NCBI GenBank assembly: GCA_015680685.1
Contig: MNCI01009017.1
Coordinates: 981,488 to 1,017,898, forward strand
Origin: Gnetum montanum
Lineage: Eukaryota > Streptophyta > Gnetopsida > Gnetales > Gnetaceae
Length of the DNA: 36,411 bases
Direction of reading: 5' to 3'
The number at the start of each line of letters is the position of its first letter. Position 1 is the first letter of the stretch. This document shows positions 11,545-21,834 of this stretch, in pieces. The notes under the pieces were generated by a model, which did not search any database, had not been told where the DNA came from, and saw only the letters and a program-made list of their open reading frames with translations. A program made the position numbers and the translations under genes.

Positions 11545-12435
11545 TGATGAGACATGATATGTGGGGCAAATTCAACACATCTTAGATGTGTTGACACATA
11601 TGTGTGGATGAAAATGCATTGATGCATTAATGTGCAATGCATCTTAGATACATTAATGCATCCTCATCGATGTATCTTTGTCGATGTAGGTAAATGTATT
11701 AATGCATCTCTATTGACATAGTGCCTATATTTGCCTATAAATATGTGAGCACCCACCACGTATTTAGAACCATTTGGTCGATAGTGTAGTCAAACTCTTG
11801 CAGTTTTATTCTGTAATCCTAGAGAATGGTTAGTGAGTGCTTGTAGTATGGATTTGAGTAAGTTGTATGGTGTCTTATTTGAGTGGCATTGTACTTGTAC
11901 ACATTCCATGAACGACAATAAGATCGACATTGATTCTTATTCATTGTAGCACTTTGACTTACAATAGATTTACTTTTAATGCAATTTATTGGCTATGTAC
12001 TTAGTTAACATTTACATTTCTATGCATGTTAATCAATGAGCAGAATGAGTGAAATCAATTTTGAGCATAAACACGTATTCACTTGGTAATCCTAGCAACA
12101 TTATTGCTTGGTTCGCTGAGTAGCATAACACTTGGCAATCCCAATAGTGGATATGTGAGTTTAGGATGTGTATGACAAGCTATGAACAGACACTCATCAC
12201 CCTTAGGCTAGCTTAGAATTTATCTTCTTGGTATTAATTAGATTAAATAATTAACTTTTATGTTATTGTTAAGGTTAGTTTATGGTCCAACAACATCATA
12301 ATCATATGCCTCACTTTGAACTAAACTATATGTTATAAAGCTACCACTAGTCCAAGTGAGAAGACAACAACTTATGATTAATGCTTAATAATCTAGATAC
12401 CACACTAGTTCCATCCACAGAATTTGATTGAATTA
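11545..12435 (+). repeat. 5' LTR, 3' end deleted
   Basis: Begins TGATGAGACATGATATG. It aligns with 15176-16068 along its length: the TATA region, GTTTTATTCTGTAATCCTAG, GGCATTGTACTTG, ATTAGATTAAATAATTAA and CTAGTCCAAGTGAGAAGA all match in order. It stops at the equivalent of position 16068, so the last 57 bp, ending CTCATCA in the other copy, are missing. Its U3 is packed with GATGCAT, ATTAATGCAT and ATCGATG words. Confidence 0.88.
11736..11743 (+). promoter_or_regulatory. LTR TATA box
   Basis: TATAAATA, 191 bp from the LTR start, in the context TTGCCTATAAATATGTGAGC. The aligned site in the other LTR is TATATATA at 15384-15391. Confidence 0.7.
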
Positions 12436-12439
12436 TAGA

Positions 12440-12760
12440 CAGTCCTATAACCCAACAGTACTATCCTAGTGAAACTTCTTATCAACCTCAAGATTACTAT
12501 TAACCACAATGGCAAAACTCATAGTTGTAGGGGATGCCATCAACAAACCAACAATACTCTTATAGCCAGTTAGACCTTATGAACACTATGTTTACCAACT
12601 TGTTTCTCCAAATGGTTCTACTTCCCCTACCTCAAATCACTACTACTCTCTTGAATACCATTAACCCATAATATCTCTTGTGGGATCACCATCTTGCACC
12701 TCTTATCATCCATCACATCCTCAATACTCTCATACTTCTTTGCAATGTATGCCACCACAA
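12440..12760 (+). pseudogene. Gag-like Gln/Pro-rich remnant
   Basis: One plus frame reads TQQYYPSETSYQPQDYY, then PQWQN and MPSTNQQYSYSQLD, with several stops between. The composition resembles the C-terminal part of gypsy gag, such as the tail in the 950-5159 element. No capsid core or CCHC knuckle was found. The call rests on composition and position only. Confidence 0.35.
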
Positions 12761-13300
12761 ATAATGTAGGAAGGATTGGTACCACAATCTCAACAGAAGA
12801 ATGCCACTTGTGCCATGAACATACAAGTGAATGATAATGTTAGTAGATCTTAGCAAAAGTCTTGGAAATGTCCTTTCTTTAGGATAGTTTACACACATGT
12901 GAATAAAACTAGTAGACCCACTAGCTTATTAGAACTAGCACAAGGAGAATCCAGTGCAACCCCCTTCTTCACAAAAATAATGTCTCCTAATCCTATGTAA
13001 GAGCCAACAACCATTGCCACTCCAACATAAAACATAAAAGATGAACCTATCACTATGGAGAGATAGAAAGTTCCATGCATTACTAATAATGATAAAGGGT
13101 GTAGTTGTGGGCCAAAAGTTCAAAGTATTAACACAATTTCTATACCGACCCATAACAAAGTTAAGGAAAAAGTGTGTGCGCAAAACCAAGTCTACATAGT
13201 AGCCACTAAACCAAAAGACACTCAGTGGCTCAAAAATGAGAATACAAAACCGTTTAAAAGATACATGGAAACATCCAACCCACTTATTAAATTTTCTCCT

Positions 13301-13393
13301 AAGAAAATGAACCAAACAGATAACTTAGAGAAGAACATCTTACACTCTAACTATACACCAAAAGAAAATGAACCAAACAGATACCTTAGAGAA
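13301..13393. repeat. 32-bp direct repeat, 61-bp period
   Basis: 13301-13332 and 13362-13393 are the same 32-bp sequence, starting AAGAAAATGAACCAAACAGA, with one mismatch. Confidence 0.9.
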
Positions 13394-13611
13394 TAACATA
13401 AAACTAAAATTAATTCATGATCATTGTACTTAGAGGAAAGGGGGAAAGACCAAGTGGGAATGGAAAAGGGTGTGACCTCAAGGGGAGTTGCTGGGTTTTC
13501 TTTTTAACTTCCTTCTTATGGTCTATGACTTCTTATGGAACGTTTCATCACTCCTATCGTTGATTAATAAATAGGAAGCATGTCTTTGCATGGTGCGGTT
13601 TCCATGAAAAA

Positions 13612-13651
13612 ATAGAGAGAAAGAAAGAAAAGAGAGAGAGAGAGAAAAAAA
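13612..13651. repeat. (GA)n/(GAAA)n simple repeat
   Basis: A purine-only tract of GAGA and GAAA units ending in a run of A. Confidence 0.9.
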
Positions 13652-15175
13652 ACAATGAAAATTCAAAGCAAATCCCTTAGACATAATAATGGACTACAAG
13701 CACTAGTTATGGGGCTAGAAAGACATATTACCTACGCCTGAAGGCACTCCTCTAACTAAGGCCCTTGCTTCCTTCCTTCTTCTCCTTCTCTTTTTGGAGT
13801 GATGTTCGTTCTCTGTGGTTGTTGTGGACTTATGATGATAGGTAGGAAGGAACACATCAAGGCAAGGCCACTATTAATAGTATGGACTTGGTCTGAAACT
13901 TGGACTGATAGGTATGATGGTAATTTTAATCACAATAGACACAAGAACTTATTGTGAACATGGTTAAGTACCTTACATCCCAATCTTTGGAATCCCTTCT
14001 CATCTCTTTATTCACCTCATTGCTGCCTGCAATTATGGGGCTAATGATTTTGTATAGTATAGTGCAAGATCCTAACGAAGGTAGTTGTGTGTTGTTTTGA
14101 ACAAAGGCATGATCTACATTTAACTTCTAAGGTGTCCACAAACATTTGTAGAAGTGAGTATGCAAAAGCATTATGGTAGGAGCCTACTTTAGGGAGGACC
14201 CACTTGCATAACTTTTGTTAATCATGGCTTTGAACCAAATCACACCTCTTCAAAAACATCATTGATAACTTCTTTGAATTTATGCATGATTTTATGAGCA
14301 ACTTCTCATCAATTTGAGTTATCTTTAATGCTTTTATATTGAAATTTCTTAGCCATCTTCTAAACTGGACCTTTGGTTTTAATTGTTCAAAAACTTATGT
14401 GCTTTCAAAGTTAAGCTCATTCATGATGGGGGCTAAGGATGTAAATTTTGAAATTTTTCTAACATCTTATTTTTGAACATTATGGTAATTAATATTAATA
14501 ATAATCAAAGTAACGTGAACAACTTGATGATTTTAGTTACCTCATAGCCTTAGGAACAGTACTTTGTCATCACCTTGTGCTTAAATGCTACATTTTTTAC
14601 ATTTTAAACTAAGGGATTCAAAAAGGGTTAATTATTAAGGAAAATTTACCAAAACTGATGTTGATCCTTTGGTGATTGCAAGTGATGTTAAAAGGAAAGC
14701 CTAAGGTTGAAGGTCTTTTGCAAGGAAAGGAAAAGAAGCCAAGAGAAGGATAGAGGAGGATGTGCTCATCGACAAATAGTAGCACATACAAGGATTAAAG
14801 CTCAAACATCATATGTTTGTTGGATCCATGTGATGATGAGAATAAATTTTAGTCTAATTTTCAATAATGTTCTGCATAAAAAGAGAAGAATTAACATAAC
14901 AATCAAGGTTGGAAAGAAGATTACCACTACTAAGGAAAACAAGATAATTCATTTTCGGCGAATTTTTTGAAGACCTCTACAGTTTTGTAAACTTTAATGT
15001 CTCTTCAATTTTTTTGTCATTTTGTAATACATCCACTTGAATAAAATTTTGTAATGCGGCACTCTAATATTGTAATGGTAGCTAATCTAGTCTTGGTCAC
15101 CTCACAATTTCTGTAATGAAACTTCATTCATTTATATATAACTTAAGGACGAGTTTTTAGTCAGTCATAGACGTA

Positions 15176-16125
15176 TGATGAGATATGATGTCAAGCAAAT
15201 TCATCGATGCATCGCCATCAACGAAGCTTTGTCAATGCATCTTAGATACATTAATGCATATGTGTGGATGAAAATGTGTTGATGCATTGACATAGCCCCA
15301 TCGACACATCCTTATTGATGCATTCTCGTTGATGCAGCTAAATGCGTTAATATATCTTTGTTGACGCAATGCCTATATTTGCCTATATATATGCGAGCAC
15401 CCATTGTGTATTTGGCACCATTTGATTAGTAGTGTAGCCAGACTCTTGTAGTTTTATTCTGTAATCCTAGTTAGTGAGTGCTCACAATGTGAATTTGAGT
15501 CATTTGTACAACATCTTATTCAAGTGGCATTGTACTTGGACACATTCCATGAATGGCAATAAGATCGAGATTGATTCATATTCATTGCAACACTTTGACT
15601 TAGAATAGATTTAATTTCAATGCGATTTATTTTCTATGTACTTAGTTAATATTTACATTTCTATGCACGTTAATCAATTGGTGGAATGAGCGTGATCAGT
15701 TTCAAGCGTAAACATGTATTCGCTTGGTAATCCATGTAGCATTATTGCTTAGTTTGCCCAATACCATAAAATTTGGTGATTGGATATGTGAGTTTAGAAC
15801 GTGTATGAGAAGCTACAAATGGACACTCATTGCCTTTAGGCTAGCTTAGAATTTATTTTCTTCTTATTAATTAGATTAAATAATTAATTTCTATGTTATT
15901 GTTAAGGTTAATTTAAGGCCCCATCAACATCATAATCATATGTCTTACTTTGGACTAAATCATATGTTACACATCTACCACTAGTCCAAGTGAGAAGAAA
16001 ATGACCTGCAATCAATGCTTAACAACCTAGATACCACACTAATCCCATCCACAAAATTTGACTAGATTGCACGTGAATGCTTGTGTTTTGTATGATTGGG
16101 CATAGGGGGTACTCGCCGCTCATCA
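15176..16125 (+). repeat. 3' LTR, complete (950 bp)
   Basis: Starts TGATGAGATATGATG and ends CGCCGCTCATCA, giving 7-bp inverted ends TGATGAG/CTCATCA. It is directly followed by CTTGC, matching the left flank CTTGT. The last 60 bp match the proximal end of the LTRs at 4250 and 17168 in inverse orientation. The U3 again has dense GATGCAT and CATCGAYG words, though their arrangement differs from the 5' LTR. Confidence 0.88.
15384..15391 (+). promoter_or_regulatory. LTR TATA box
   Basis: TATATATA, 208 bp into the LTR, in the context TTTGCCTATATATATGCGAG, equivalent to 11736-11743. Confidence 0.7.
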
Positions 16126-16130
16126 CTTGC

Positions 16131-17162
16131 CTTTCTCAATCAATGATGTACCATGAAAAAGGTAACTACATCTAACTTTACTATTTCCATGAGCTAGCTA
16201 AAAATATATGATACATTTTTCATGTGCAATAACTTTGTGAGAACAACAGGAAAACCTAGTAATTCTTTTATTTCATGTATGTTCCTTGACTTTGCTCAAC
16301 TCCAAATCTCAAATGTGATGTTGAGAGGCATATTAAAAGGAATACACTTATTTTTCTTCAGAGACCACATCAAAAGAATTACATTGTTGAAAATCTTTGT
16401 TTTGATTACTTTCACTAAAAATAATGACCATTGCAGAAATTTTGAGAGCTATAGTACCTTTAGATAATAATTTAAGATATGTGCTTTCTTGTCAAATTTT
16501 AAGGCATACTCAATTAGGTCTTTTTCATTTTTCTTCCACTTTTGTTTCTTTATAGCTAGGTTGTTACTACTAGAAACTTAGATAACCTCTATAATATCAT
16601 TTGCATTGAAGGTAAAATTCTAATATTGAACAATACCTTGTAAGATGTTTCATTATAGACACATCTTCAATCCATTAATAAAAATTGAACACAACATTCT
16701 TGTCATAAGATCTTTCCATTGTCATTCATTGACAAACTCCCATGTTCATTAGTTTCATGGAAAACTTTGAATTGTTGATGACTCTAATATTTTTTAACAT
16801 TTTGCTCACATACAGTACCAATAGTTGCAATAGGGCAATTTCGATCATAATTTTTTGCATAAAAATAACAAATACAATAAAGTATCAAGTGCATTTGCAA
16901 ACTTTCATAACAAATTATGAAACATTGAATGAGAAGTGAATACTAACATGGAAAGTCTTTTTTACTAGAATCTATGGCTTGTGCTCAAAACCATGCTTTA
17001 GTAAGAATAAGGATAAAGTTCACAATAACATTCGATAAACCATCATCATTGGACTAATAACTTCTACTCCGTGGGCTGCATTGAAAAAGATAGAATAGAT
17101 ATGGTTCTTCATATGAGAGTTATTGTAACATGTGTGTTCAGTTTAAATTTAAAAATCTATTA
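16131..17162. other. No gene seen
   Basis: About 1 kb of AT-rich DNA between two LTR insertions. Plus frames at 16222-16467 and 16742-16939 are Phe/Ile/Leu/Asn-rich, as expected from random AT-rich sequence. No family was recognised on either strand. Confidence 0.5.
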
Positions 17163-17906
17163 TATAGTGATGAGCGGCAAGGTAACCCTACGCTGAACCA
17201 TACAAATTACAAGCATTTACGCACAATCCGATCGAATTTCGTGGATGTGACTAGTTGTAGCATCTAGATTGTTATGCTCTGATCGCAGTTCGCTATCTTC
17301 CCACTTGGACTAATGGTAGCTTGTCATGTATGGTTTAGTCTAGATTGAGGCATATGATGTTCTCTAATTTCTACGTTACTCCTGATGACAATGAAGAGAT
17401 GAATTAATTAAAATAATGAATAACAGAAAACAAAATCTAACTAGCCTATGGCGATGGGTATCCGCACTTAATTGGCTGTACACATTTTGGACTTCGCGAG
17501 GTTACTTCTGGGCTTGCCAAGTGTACATCATTGATTGTGCCAAATGATACACTTTTGGATTACCAAGTACTTTCACTGAAATGCTCATGACTAAGGTGTA
17601 TGCATTCCGCTTAATAATAGGAACAATAAATAACAATAAATTGAAATGTTTAACTACGGAAAGCATTAAATAATTAAAGCAACAAGATTAATTTAAGTGA
17701 ATGTTGCAATGATGGGAGTAATCTCAATCTTTATTGCCAATTATGTAACGTGTCCAAGTACATCACACTTGAACAAAGGTGCTATACAATTACAATCACG
17801 CTGCAGGCATGCGTTGGGAATAACAAACTTAAAAGAGAAAAAACTAAAAATTAAAACTATTTCCTACGTTCTACATCCTACTTCGTCTGAGAGCCCAATG
17901 GTAGTG

Positions 17907-17914
17907 TTTATAGG
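17907..17914 (-). promoter_or_regulatory. Solo-LTR TATA box
   Basis: The minus strand reads CCTATAAA within CGCCTATAAACACTACC, 124 bp from the U3 end, matching the TATA context CCTATAAATA of the related LTR. Confidence 0.65.
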
Positions 17915-17931
17915 CGAGAATCTGATGAGAC

Positions 17932-17997
17932 GATGTCAGGTTTCCAACGTCATTTATTAACCCTGACATTAGGTACGTGATGTCAGGACTCCAACGT
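17932..17997 (-). promoter_or_regulatory. U3 enhancer-like direct repeats with ACGT cores
   Basis: GATGTCAGGTTTCCAACGT (17932-17950) and GATGTCAGGACTCCAACGT (17979-17997) are 19-bp direct repeats with two mismatches, 47 bp apart. On minus each begins ACGTTGGA. The segment between holds GTACGTGA. Plant bZIP factors bind ACGT and TGACG cores, so this may be a stress-type enhancer; that is inference from motif only. Confidence 0.45.
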
Positions 17998-18043
17998 TGC
18001 GTATTCGACATTAGGGCCTGTCAAATCTTAACTCATCATATAG

Positions 18044-18226
18044 GATCTCAAAAACATGTACTTTGGAAATGTAACAAGCCCTTTTTGACTAGTAGCATAG
18101 AATCATGAAGGCGACTTGGGGTGAACCATTAACCACTTCACACATATCCTTAAACAACAATTTAAAATTTATTGGAAGATTAAGTAACAACCACACCATG
18201 AGAGGTTAGATTATAGAGCACCAAGC
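18044..18226. other. Short intergenic spacer
   Basis: Nothing recognised between the solo LTR and the next repeat. Confidence 0.5.
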
Positions 18227-18288
18227 TCAAGAATTAGTGGGTCAAACCTAGGCTCAAGTGTACACCATCAAGAATTAGTGAGTCAAAC
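18227..18288. repeat. 21-bp direct repeat, 41-bp period
   Basis: TCAAGAATTAGTGRGTCAAAC occurs at 18227-18247 and 18268-18288 with one mismatch. It sits where the coding homology of the neighbouring pseudogene ends. Confidence 0.85.
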
Positions 18289-19009
18289 GCTCTTGCCCAT
18301 CTGACTCCTCCAATTTCGAGGATATGTCCACCACTGCCAGTGGAGCACACTTTAACCTTTGATCATACACTGAACAAATCATAGACGCCCTTGACAGTTT
18401 GTGGGTCTCACCCCCCACCGCCCTCCAAAGTGCCAAAGTGAGTCTAGAATGGGTGCCCTTGTGACACTGACGCAACATAGCAAGAAAGTACTATGGCAAA
18501 TTGGCCATGCAGCCCCTGCACAAGCAGTGCATGAGGGTGAAATGCACCCCCAATAGCTTCCACGCATTTCCTGAATGCACAAAAAAATGGTCCACCATAA
18601 CTGCAATGTCCTACCACATTGGCTTGAGGACCAACTTCGACACTTGTCCACTGCTGGTCCTCGAAATGGGTCTAGGAAAAAATTCCTATGCATCCTGTAG
18701 CCCTCTGCCCTACAAGGGGATCTCCTCCCCCAAGGCCAACACTTGAAGGTACCACGCAGTTGCCTCCTCCATGATGTCAATATGAACTCCACAAAATATT
18801 ACGCGGTCCTCCACCCAATTGTTGAAGAATGCACCGTCTTCTAGTGCCAGGTCCCTACTCAGCCATGGCAATACCTTTGCCCACCCCACCCTTGTGACAA
18901 GTCGCCGAAGCATTGCAATTTCCCTATATTCATTGCATGGCGGTTCAAAGGTGGGAGCTTCTCTCCACAGCCGAACACCGACCGCCCAGCCGAACACTGA
19001 CCGCGGCAA
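18275..19009 (-). pseudogene. Coding repeat of unknown family, copy A
   Basis: Minus-strand frames split by stops read, in order, TRVGWAKVLPWLSRDLALED, GAFFNNWVEDRVIFCGVHID, GRGLQDA, SGQVSKL, VDHFFVHSGNAWKLLGVHF and VVDISSKLEESDG. Every block has a counterpart in the same order at 31.27-30.66 kb: SKVGWVDVLALLWG, EDGTFYSNWHKDNMQFKGVY, GQGLQDV, SGQVPKS, VNRFFVHSGNAxKLLGVHS, and MVDLMTKLKDSNE. The shared order across frame breaks shows a real protein ancestor. I do not recognise its family. In the other copy it lies downstream of a LINE zf-RVT domain, so this may be a 5'-truncated LINE copy. No poly(A) tail or target duplication was seen here. The region is GC-richer than its surroundings. Confidence 0.7.
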
Positions 19010-19029
19010 CCTATGTTGGCTGAGGTGAC

Positions 19030-19331
19030 AAGGGTTGATGTATGCTGATCTTATATCATTGAAATGCCATTATCATACCATTCCCAAGACATAGAACATG
19101 GCATCAAGGGATATCATAAATTATACGCATGCACAGGCTTTTTACTCCGTATTGATTATTCTCACCTTCACTTTAACTAATACTGTCTATGAAGACATAA
19201 AGAAACTGAACGTATGGAAACTCTACTAATCATAGAAAGCACAATGGTAAGATTCTTGGCATTCACAGTTTCGATTTCGGTAGGAACCTGTTATGTCCCA
19301 TAGAAAAATGGAACTGTTCAACACCATATTT
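19030..19331. other. No feature recognised
   Basis: Mixed-composition sequence with no convincing frame. Confidence 0.5.
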
Positions 19332-19682
19332 TTACAAAAAACCATCGCCTGTCTTAATAGGGCTGAGACAACAAAGGGTTCTCTCGTCCTTCACTATTCC
19401 CTTGATTGGGGAATTCAGTTTCTTCTTCATAGTGACAGTAACAATGAAATGTATAGGAAGAAGAGTAGTGTTATCGGAAGGAGGATTGCTGGCATCCTCC
19501 ATGTGACTGTTCAGAGCTAATGTCTCACTACCCAGCTTCGATTCAGATATCTAAAGGTCCCTGTCAAGTCAAAACCAGGCTTTCAACACCAAAATATCCA
19601 GTGGAGTGTATGTAGACACCGGATACTTGTAGGAACTGTCGCTCAATGACCCAGTCTTTTTGCCACAATCGTCTTTCTCAAC
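19332..19682 (-). pseudogene. Coherent minus-strand frame of unknown origin
   Basis: From 19682 down to TAA at 19334-19332 one frame of 117 codons is broken by only two stops (TGA, TAG). Words include EKDDCGKKTGSLSDSSYKYP, then SKLGSETLALNSHMEDASNP and KKKLNSPIKGIVKDERTLCC. The codon composition is more protein-like than the AT-rich surroundings. It could be a pseudogene exon or 3' UTR. A plus-strand frame at 19293-19520 overlaps it and I cannot exclude that one. The family is not recognised. Confidence 0.25.
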
Positions 19683-21586
19683 ATCTACGTATGCCAAGCA
19701 TAGCAAAATATATTCTTAAAAAATTTATGTTCGTACAGAACTCATTGTGAACTTACTGGTTATCAAAGAGCCCCAGTTTAAAATCCTCTTCTTCTGCAGA
19801 TTTAAAGAATTTCATTTTCACATTTAATAGTCAAAAGTTCAACTATGACTGCATAGGACCTTCATCCACCACCTCGGTTCGGTGTGAGCACTGCAGAGTC
19901 CATGTTTTGAAATTTTTTTATTGCTTGCAGTACAATCAAAAACCTGTACATCACAGCAACAATGTGTACTCATGAGGAATGTATGCTTGCAAAAAAAGCA
20001 ACAAAGGCAAGCAACCATGGATAGAGACGAATAACATGTCTAAACTGTTCATTTCCTTCTAAACAAAACAAGCTGCTACTTCTCACCAGGATATCCATTT
20101 CAATGGCCATGGCAACATCCTTAGCCAGATTTCCAGTCGTGTCTTAAGCAACAGTAGTGCCTAGATCCCCACAAAAACCCAATTCCATTTCAACTCCACG
20201 TCCCACCAACACCAATCCATAAAAAATCCTTGTACAGCAAATGAAGTAAAAAAGGATGAAATGTAGTTTGATCGTTATTGTACTCGCTAATTTGCAATTT
20301 CTCATGTTATGTTATATGACCGTATATGACCGTAATGAGTTATCGTTTGTTGCAACTTTCCATTGGTCTGAGAAATATACATGTAAAAGCCATTTCCTCG
20401 GTGTATTGAAGGTATCTATGCCCGTGGACTTCCTCAAGGTTAATCTTCGTATAGTTTTTAACGGCTGCTCTTTGGCTTCGAAAGTTAACTTTCGTATAGT
20501 CTATATGTGTGTGTAAATTGAATCTCGTGGCACAAGATTCTTTAATCCTGCCAATTTTCTCATCAAATAAGATTGAACCAATAATATTGATGGGATGGAA
20601 ACATAAGTATTATTAGTTCCTTGAGAGAGGGACTGATCCAATTAACTAGATGAAAATAAACTGTTGAAGTTATGAAGGGTTAAATGATTGGATTTTTAAT
20701 GGATAGGAGTGCAAGGTTACCTGTGAATTAACACGAGAACCATTAAATCATATTATTATTTTTCAGTTCTATTGATTTTGGTAAAGGTTATTCAATGCAC
20801 GTGGTCATAATGTTGAAATTGATTTTAAGCACATGTTCAATAATGTTTTTTTGTTCCACCATGCAGCCAAGATTTAAGTTGAAAAGATTGAAGAATTATG
20901 TTGGGACATATGCTCTTGTAAGAAATTTAAATGCTTGAGCATTTTTAAAATTATTTAATAATAATTTCTGTAGCACTGAGTAAATTGATTATCATGGTAA
21001 CAAGATACTTCAAATAGGAACTACTTACTCATTCACTGAACATTACCACATAGGACAATGAATTGTAACTTTTAAACAAATAAATGATTTAACTCATGAT
21101 TCTGCATGTGATTTCAAATTGAATAATCAGTGAATAATACTCGTGTATGGTTGAATAATATGGTCAAGTATTTTTAGGCAGTTAAATGATCGTAGTCTCA
21201 ACACCTCAACAAGTAATGGTTGCTTTCAAATACACACACAAGAAATCCTCCTAATACCGTTAGCGCAGGCAGTCGACAAATAGCATCCCAAAAGTTTCTG
21301 CGCATATGTTGGCTCATTGGTGATCAATAAATTTTGCATTTCTAAAATTGTCTTGAGACTATATTTAATAAGTAAAGAATTTGAGAGTGTGCTTACTTCC
21401 AGCTTGCCATTGAGCGCTCTTGCTAGGCCTTCTTGTATTTTAAACACGTGAATACATGTTTAAAAGGAAATATCAAACTGTTGAAACAAAACTGCACAAT
21501 TTCAAAATGATTTCATTAACATGCACCAGGAATAGTTGCAGAATTGGCCATCAGTCATTTTTCAATAAAGACATTCCATACATTCC
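19683..21586. other. Downstream flank of the PPR-like gene
   Basis: The part next to the stop codon at 21587 probably contains the gene's 3' UTR. A minus frame at 21447-21226 is open for 73 codons but is preceded by no splice signal I trust. Near 20.43-20.51 kb GTTAATCTTCGTATAG and GTTAACTTTCGTATAG form a short direct repeat. No minus-strand AATAAA was found close to the stop codon. Confidence 0.4.
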
Positions 21587-21728
21587 TCAAGCCTGTTGCT
21601 CTAAGATTTTGTCTAGCATTTCATTTGGTACTTTAATGCCAGCAGCTTCAAGATCTGTTGCAATTGCGATTGCTGCATCTATTTCACCAAGATCAACACA
21701 CTCAGTAATCACCTCATCATACAATGGG
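21587..21728 (-). CDS. PPR-like protein, terminal coding exon
   Basis: This 142-bp exon begins after the acceptor GGAACAG (AG at 21730-21729) and ends at TGA 21589-21587. Together with the last two bases of the previous exon it encodes SPLYDEVITECVDLGEIDAA, then IAIATDLEAAGIKVPNEML and KILEQQA. The spacing of Tyr, Gly, Ala and the closing GI.VP fits a 35-residue pentatricopeptide motif, a helical hairpin that in PPR proteins binds RNA in plastids or mitochondria. The frame is intact and the splice phase (2) matches the upstream exon, so this is probably a live gene. The exact PPR protein is not identified; targeting cannot be judged without the N-terminus. Confidence 0.78.
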
Positions 21729-21834
21729 CTGTTCCAGTAGAGAATCATGAAGCAAGTTAGTAAATACATTATAGAAATACACAGATACTTAAAAAGCTGC
21801 TTTTACATGGAATAATAGAGCTATATTAACTTAC

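Larger units (their letters stand above)
12761..15175 (+). other. Interior of the LTR element, no coding domain recognised
   Basis: It holds a 32-bp direct repeat (13301-13393), a GA-rich tract (13612-13651) and short frames without family resemblance. Near 14.7-14.97 kb a plus frame of 87 codons is Lys/Arg-rich and of unknown nature. At 15141-15153 ACTTAAGGACGAG lies just upstream of the 3' LTR. A similar AAGGACGA word precedes the polypurine tract in many plant gypsy elements; the tract itself is not recognisable here. Confidence 0.45.
11545..16125 (+). mobile_element. LTR retrotransposon, 4.58 kb, no recognisable pol
   Basis: Two direct LTRs (11545-12435 and 15176-16125) bound a 2.74-kb interior, and a 5-bp near-perfect duplication (CTTGT/CTTGC) flanks the whole. 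TATA boxes in both LTRs show plus orientation. The interior starts with a Gln/Pro-rich gag-like stretch but contains no protease, RT, RNase H or integrase motifs that I could find. It is therefore a non-autonomous or internally deleted member. The 5' LTR lacks its last 57 bp and any primer site, pointing to a deletion across the LTR-internal junction. The LTRs differ at perhaps one base in seven by eye, plus indels, so the insertion is old. Confidence 0.82.
17168..18038 (-). mobile_element. Solo LTR (871 bp) with perfect 5-bp duplication
   Basis: On plus it begins TGATGAGCGGC and ends AACTCATCA. The flanks are TATAG on both sides (17163-17167 and 18039-18043). The TATA box reads on the minus strand, so the LTR is minus-oriented: U3 at the right, R/U5 at the left. 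No internal sequence, primer site or second LTR lies next to it, so it is a product of LTR-LTR recombination. The U5-side half aligns with the LTR at 15176-16125, including CTAGTCCAAGTG-like and AGCGTAGGG/GGGCATAGGG-like words. The U3 is unrelated by eye. Confidence 0.93.

Noticed and set aside
15180-15380. Regularly recurring GATGCAT words as a CRISPR-like array
   Set aside because: Words are short, irregularly spaced and inside an LTR U3 of a eukaryotic retroelement; there are no unique spacers and no cas genes.
21226-21447. 73-codon minus frame as a further exon of the PPR-like gene
   Set aside because: It lies after the in-frame stop at 21587, needs no splice to be open, and matches no repeat motif; more likely 3' UTR or chance.
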